The translations under genes were made by a program, and so were the position numbers. DNA of 64,000 bases from NCBI RefSeq assembly GCF_009905375.1, contig NC_133649.1:233033792-233097791 (forward strand), given 5' to 3'. Below the pieces are notes generated by a model. The model had not been told where the DNA came from. It worked only from the letters and a program-made list of their open reading frames with translations, and ran no database searches. This stretch comes from Apium graveolens. Lineage: Eukaryota > Streptophyta > Magnoliopsida > Apiales > Apiaceae. The stretch's first letter is position 1, and every line of letters starts with the position of its first letter. This document shows, one piece after another, positions 58,446 through 64,000 of the stretch.

Positions 58446-60373
58446 TGCCTCCAATAAGCCACCTACTGCGAGGACTTTCAACATGATAGTCCAGGATGCT
58501 ATGAAAGACTCAGATGTGATAGCAGGTACCCTTTCTCTAAATTCAGTCAGTGCAAATGTTTTATTTGATTCGGTAGCAACTAAATCTTTTATATCAAAGG
58601 ACCTTGCGCATAAATTAAGACTTAAGGCTGAACCCTTGATAGAACCCTTACAAGTAGAAATAGCCAATCATGAAATTATTCTTGTTAACCAGATTCACCC
58701 CGCCTGTGAGTTAGGCATAGGGGAACATACTTTTAGTGTTGATCTGATTCCTTTTAAATTAGGGGAATTTGATGTAATTTTGGGAATGGACTGGCTATCT
58801 AGCAATGATGCTCAGATAGACTGTAAGGGGAAGAAAGTTAAGTTGAATATCCCAGGAAAGAAAGAAGTCCTATTTAGAGGAAAGAGGCAGACGCAAAAAT
58901 TTTTGACTATGGCCCAGGGCAAAAGGATGCTACGAAAAGGAAATGAGGCTTACCTAGCCTATGTGGTGGACACGCAGAAGGAGGTGCCCAACTTACAAGA
59001 TATTCCGGTAGTCAACGAATTTGAAGATGTATTCCCACAAGACCTTCCGGGATTACCACCCGATAGAATGATTGAATTTGCTATTGAGTTGGCCCCAGGG
59101 ACGCCGCCAGTTTCAAAAGCACCTTACCGGTTAGCCCCGTTAGAAATGAAGGAATTAGCTACCCAATTGCAGGAACTCTTGGATAAGGGTATGATAAGAC
59201 CCAGTGTGTCTCCGTGGGGAGCACCAATGTTATTTGTTAAGAAGAAAGATGGGTGCATGAGGCTGTGCATCGACTATCGAGAGTTGAACAAGCTAACCAT
59301 AAAGAACAGGTACCCATTACCTAGAATAGACGATCTGTTCGACCAGCTAAAGGATGCTGTTTATTTTTCCAAGATTGACCTGAGAACTGGATATCACCAA
59401 CTAAAGATTAAACCTGAAGATATTCCCAAGACCGCGTTCCGTACCAGGTATGGGCACTATGAGTTTTTGGTAATGTCCTTTGGATTAACCAACGCCCCAG
59501 CGGCTTTTATGGATTTAATGAACAGAGTATTTAAGAAGTACTTGGACAAGTGTGTGATAGTTTTTATCGATGATATTTTAATCTACTCAAGGACTGAGGC
59601 AGAACATGCAGAGCATTTGAGGATAGCTCTAGGAATACTCAGAGAGGAACAGTTATATGCCAAATTCTCGAAGTGTGAATTCTGGCGGAATGAAGTACAG
59701 TTTTTAGTTCATGTGATCAATAAAGAAGGAGTATTGGTCGACCCCTCCAAGATAGAGGCGGTCTCAAATTGGGAAAGGCCAACCACACCCACAGAGGTAA
59801 GGAGTTTCATAGGATTGGCCGGCTACTATCGTAGATTTGTACAGGACTTTGCGAAGATCGCAGCCCCTTTGAGACGACTTACTCGTAAGACAGAGAAGTT
59901 TGAGTGGACGGAGAAATGCGAGAACAGTTTTCAGGAATTAAAGAAAAGGTTGGTAACGGCCCCGGTGTTGGCATTGCCAGACGGAAAGGGAGATTTTGTG
60001 ATATATAGTGACGCGTCACACAAAGGATTAGGCTGTGTGCATATGCAGCACGGTAAAGTGATTGCGTATGCGTCGAGACAACTGAAGGAATACGAGATTA
60101 GATATCCTACTCATGACCTTGAGCTCGTGGCAATAGTTTTTGCCCTAAAAAATTTGGAGGCACTACTTGTATGGAGAGAAGTGCGAGATTTTCACAGACC
60201 ATAAGAGCCTCAAGTACATATTTACGCAGAAAGAGCTCAACATGCGCCAGAAGAGATGGTTAGAGCTAATCAAGGACTGTGATTGTGAGATTCTCTATCA
60301 TCCGGGGAAAGCCAATGTGGTGGCTGATGCCCTTAGTAGGAAGGAAAGACTCAGAATGATAATGACTTCGTAA
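58446..60373 (+). pseudogene. Element D protease, reverse transcriptase and RNase H
   Basis: The protease active site reads [12 protein letters not shown] is expected, and the GTA codon at 58573-58575 replaces Gly. [17 protein letters not shown] follows. RT is open and complete: [47 protein letters not shown], with an intact catalytic box FIDD (Asp codons 59569-59574), then GHVI region and [13 protein letters not shown]. RNase H starts [13 protein letters not shown]. An extra A in an A-run near 60146-60152 shifts the frame before [11 protein letters not shown], and TAA at 60371-60373 ends [12 protein letters not shown]. The RT is the best preserved in the window. Confidence 0.93.
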
Positions 60374-61888
60374 GAATTGATAAAGGATTTTGAGAGAATG
60401 GAAATAGAAGTAAAGGTAACCGGAACCGGAACTGAAAAGCTGTTTGAGATCTCGATGCAGCCAGAGTTATTGGAAAAGATCAGATTGTGCCAAGAGAAAA
60501 TAATGATTGAAGGCAGAGAGTCAATGACTGGAGAAGAGATCCATACTGAGAAAGATGATAAAGGGATAATGAGGTACTCCTACCGGATTTGGGTTCCGAA
60601 TGTTCAAAAGCTTAAAGATGAGATTTTGGATGAAAGCCATAGTTCAAGGTATTTCATTCACCCGGGAAGCACCAAAATGTATAGGGATTTGAAGGAATAT
60701 TACTGGTGGCCCAACATGAAGAGGGATATAGCAGAATGGGTAAGCAAATGTTTGACTTGCCAAAGAGTAAAGGCAGAGCACCAGAGACCCAGTGGACTTT
60801 TACGACCCCTGGAGATTCCCGAATGGAAATGGGAACAGATAGTCATGGATTTTGTTGTCGGTTTACCAAGGACGAAAGCTAACCATGAAGCCATATGGGT
60901 GATTATAGACCGACTGACAAAGTCAGCTCATTTCATTCCTATCAATGAGAGATACACAGTCAATAGACTGGTGGACATGTACCTTAAGGAAATAGTGACG
61001 CGATATGGAGTCCCAGCGTCCATTGTCTCAGACCGAGACCCCAGGTTCAACTCCAGATTTTGGAGGAGCTTTCAAGAATGTGCGGGGACCAAGTTAAATA
61101 TGAGTACCGCGTACCATCCCCAGACGGATGGGCAGAGTGAAAGGACCATCCAGACACTAGAGGATATGTTGAGAGTCTATGCAATAGACTTTAAAGGAAG
61201 TTGGGATGATCACTTGCCGTTGATCGAGTTTTCTTATAACAATAGCTTTCATGCTAGCATCGGAATGCCGCCTTATGAGGCCCTGTACGGAAGAAGGTGT
61301 CGATCTCCCTTATACTGGGATGAAGTAGGAGAGCGGAAGATGCTCGGACCCGAAGTGGTCCAAAGGACCAAAGACATAGTGGATCTCATCAGAGGACGGC
61401 TGGTAGCAGCCCAAGACAGACAGAAGAAATATGCAGACCTAGCCCGAAAGGATAAGGAGTATGGAGTAGGGGACTTAGTACTACTAAAAGTATCTCCTTG
61501 GAAGGGGTTAATGAGATTCGGAAAGAAAGGAAAACTAAGCCCAAGATACATTGGACCTTTTGAGATACTAAGACGGATTGGGAAGTTGGCTTACGAGCTA
61601 GCCTTACCCCCGAACCTACAATAAGTTCATAATGTGTTCCATGTGTCAATGCTAAGGAAGTATCATCGGGATGCCAGACACATAGTGGAGTACGAGCATG
61701 TGGATATGCAACCAGATCTGACTTACATGGAGAAACCAGTAAAGATTATGGATAAGAAGGAGCAGGTGCTTTGGAACAAAGTGATCAAGCTAGTCAGAGT
61801 GCTATGGCAGAATCATAATGTGCAAGAATCAACTTGGGAACTAGAGAGCGTAATGCTAGAAAAGTACCCCCATTTATTTTCTATTTGA
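60374..61888 (+). pseudogene. Element D integrase and chromodomain
   Basis: Open from after TAA 60371 to TAA 61622. It has the HHCC zinc region (HPGSTKMYRDLKEYYWWP, CLTCQRVKAEHQRP) and a core with MDFVVGLPRTKANHEAI (first Asp), [12 protein letters not shown] (second Asp) and TDGQSERTIQ (Glu). [17 protein letters not shown] and [11 protein letters not shown] follow. The stop falls at the second Gln of NLQQ in the A copy (CAA to TAA). The tail [12 protein letters not shown] and the chromodomain ending ESTWELES continue in frame to the TGA at 61886-61888. Only 20 bp separate it from the polypurine tract. Confidence 0.93.
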
Positions 61889-61908
61889 TTCCGGGACGGA
61901 ATCCTTTT

Positions 61909-61921
61909 AAGGAGGGGAGAC
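61909..61921 (+). other. Polypurine tract, element D
   Basis: AAGGAGGGGAGAC immediately before the LTR start TGTAATAA. Confidence 0.9.
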
Positions 61922-64000
61922 TGTAATAACCCCAAAATTTTGAACTTTTTGTAACCCTTATGAATAGTGTTTTTGCCGATATTGCTGAATAAGAAAACTT
62001 TTCATGCCACACTATGTAGGGGTTCTTTTATGGATATTCTGAGATTTTATTGGTACTCTATATGATATATAAGTGTATGTAAAGATCGTCAGAATCCAAA
62101 TTTGAACCTTTTGATTTTTCCCGAAAATCTACCAGATATCGAAAGAATTGAGTATAAGGTAACAGGATAAAAAGGATTTAAATTCAAAGATTTTAAGAGA
62201 GGATCAAAAAAGGAATATAATATATTGAGAAAGGTTAAGGGAACCTAAGTAATAAGATCCCGGGTATGATCCTTCAAACGATAAACGAAAATGAAAGTTA
62301 AGCGAATCGTATAACAGATCAGCGGTCATTAGCCAAATAATTAAAAGCTAATCAAAGAGATTAGTGGGGATGATGTCATCAAACCAATAAGAAGAGGACA
62401 AAGGTGGGAGGGTGACATTACATGGTGACAGAAGCATGACCAAAGCAAGTGTGTTGTTGGTTGAATTAGAACCACACAAAAGTTACCATGGTAAAAGGTA
62501 AGAAAACAAATCAAATTATCAACCAACCAAGCCAAAACATTTAATTTTCACCAAAAACACAAAATTATTTCATCTTCTTCATCAAAGCTCTCGGCTTTTC
62601 TTCTTTTTCAAAGAAAGAAAAATCAAAATCCTAGTTCCAAGCTTTGTTAATTAGCAAGGTAATTATCTAAGACTCCTTATGCATAGATATAGATATCCTA
62701 CAAGTTTGAGCTCCTAAATCATTCACAATCTCTTCCTAAAAATCATGGAAGAAGATGGTGAATAGTGTTTTTCAAGAACTAAAAATTTTGTTCTTGAAGT
62801 TTTGTTTAGATTAAGCTTGGATAAGGACTTTTAAGGGTGATTCCAAGCTAATTACTTGATTCTCCACTCTCCAAGGAAGGTATAACCCCTCCAAACCCTA
62901 ACTTTATTTGAGTAATTAGGTTTAGTTTTGTTTTTATAATTCATGAGAGGCTTGTTTGTTGTGAATGTAGAGATTAGTTGGTTTTGTGAAGTTTTTGGAG
63001 TGGTAATTCTTATATTGTTGATTAATGAACTTAAGTGTAGTTTAAATTCATGTTTAAGAATAGTATAAATTGATAATGTGGAGTTGTTGGGGATGTTATG
63101 ATGAAGTATGGATGGATTTTTGGTTGGGATGTTGATTGTGAGTTGATTGTGAGATGATTTGGAGTGGTATAAAATTGGTAATCGCGTAAACATAGCCGTC
63201 GTAATGTCCGATTTACTTTAGACTGTTTTTGCTCTTAATATTAGGACCCGTGAACTCACTGCTAGGTTTTTACCATTGCCATGATTAGATAGTTCATGTT
63301 ACTAGCTTCGTTTTGATATGTAGTTCGTTTGATTCCGATGTACGGTTTAGGAGAAACGACCGTTTTAAGTAACGGTGTTTCGCGAATGAATCATTACCCC
63401 TCGCCTGACTTTGAAACATAGGTTAAAGACCTAAAATTACTAATTGGAGTATGAAACATTTATGTAAAGTGTATTAGGCAGTTGGTAAGACACTCGCGAA
63501 AGAATCGCCTTAAAACTCTTAACGGTTAATTTATTAAAAATGATGGAGCCGAGGGTACTCGAGTGACTTAAGAGAATCAGTAAGCGCAAAGCGAGCGTTA
63601 GAGTCTAAATTGGTTAAAGTATAGATTTATAAGTGACTTTGGTTTAATTCCAACTTATATGTTGTTTATAGGTTACCAGACTCGTCCCCAGCCATTTGTA
63701 ACCCCCAGTCACTCAGGCAAGTTTTCTACCCGTTATACTGTTGTTGTGATGTATACATATGTATATGCATTATCTTGTGATAGATGCATGATGGTTAAAT
63801 TAGCAAATTCTTGCTATATATTGTAGCATGTGATATGGTATATATGCATGCCTGTTTCAAAATCTTGATACATATATCTGTTGATTCAGTTGATAATACC
63901 TATGCTAAAGATAAGCGGTATTTGCGTATACCCTTAGTATAGGGGACCCAAAGGTGAACATTTTTTCTAAAACCGGGAGTCGATGCTCCCGAGTATATTA
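61922..64000 (+). repeat. Element D 3' LTR, partial
   Basis: The first 2079 bp of a ~4.05-kb LTR, matching 38224 onward with scattered differences, mostly transitions (7 in the first ~415 bp). It runs off the right edge. Confidence 0.95.

Larger units (their letters stand above)
38224..64000 (+). mobile_element. Element D: plus-strand Tekay/Del-type chromovirus
   Basis: The 5' LTR is 38224-42177 plus 55801-55893 (split by element C). The primer site is 55898-55910, the pre-gag ORF 56106-56768, gag-pol 57177-61888 and the polypurine tract 61909-61921. The 3' LTR runs from 61922 off the window. Gag, protease, RT, RNase H, integrase and chromodomain are all recognisable in order, but stops and frameshifts break the single gag-pol frame. 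The target flank on the left is ACTTC (38219-38223); the right flank is outside. About 7 differences in the first ~415 bp of the two LTRs, mostly transitions, indicate a fairly young insertion. Confidence 0.95.

Overview
The window is gene-poor plant nuclear DNA made almost entirely of nested LTR retrotransposons. A eudicot is likely. An asterid is my guess, because the copia element carries an extra 3' ORF of a kind I recall from asterid genomes; that is not proven here. No intact host gene, tRNA, rRNA or CRISPR array was seen. The only host-gene sequence I recognise is a broken piece of a family-1 beta-glucosidase at 27173-27698.

Left nest (1-25262). The oldest layer is the 3' half of a Ty1/copia element, probably of the SIRE/Maximus type. 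It has an RT fragment, RNase H, a long additional ORF with its own TATA box, and a 565-bp 3' LTR (24698-25262). Element A, a minus-strand Ty3/gypsy chromovirus of Tekay/Del type, interrupts RT at 5549/5550 and runs off the left edge. Element B, another minus-strand Tekay-type chromovirus (10490-23201), sits inside the additional ORF. B has two 3440-bp LTRs and a perfect 5-bp target duplication, CTACA. Removing B and one CTACA rejoins the ORF in frame.

Middle (25263-27698). This is non-LTR DNA with a cluster of hairpins and three beta-glucosidase exon remnants.

Right nest (27699 to beyond 64000). A minus-strand Tat-lineage Ty3/gypsy element begins inside a beta-glucosidase exon. It has an LTR with a palindromic minisatellite, an antisense additional ORF resembling the 'putative gypsy type transposon' domain, and a broken gag-pol. 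Element D, a plus-strand member of element A's family, sits in the Tat gag at 38224. Element C, a minus-strand member of the same family (42178-55795), sits inside D's 5' LTR with a perfect CAGCA target duplication. The nesting order is therefore beta-glucosidase, then Tat, then D, then C.

How it works together. Every polyprotein here is broken by stops, frameshifts, deletions or lost catalytic residues, so no copy looks autonomous. Yet the paired LTRs of B, C and D are close to identical by eye. C in particular has fresh LTRs around an internal region that is decayed and out of order, which points to mobilisation by proteins supplied in trans. Both better-preserved chromoviruses (B and D) carry a separate 170-220 codon ORF between primer-binding site and gag. 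All LTR similarities were judged by eye; no alignment was run.
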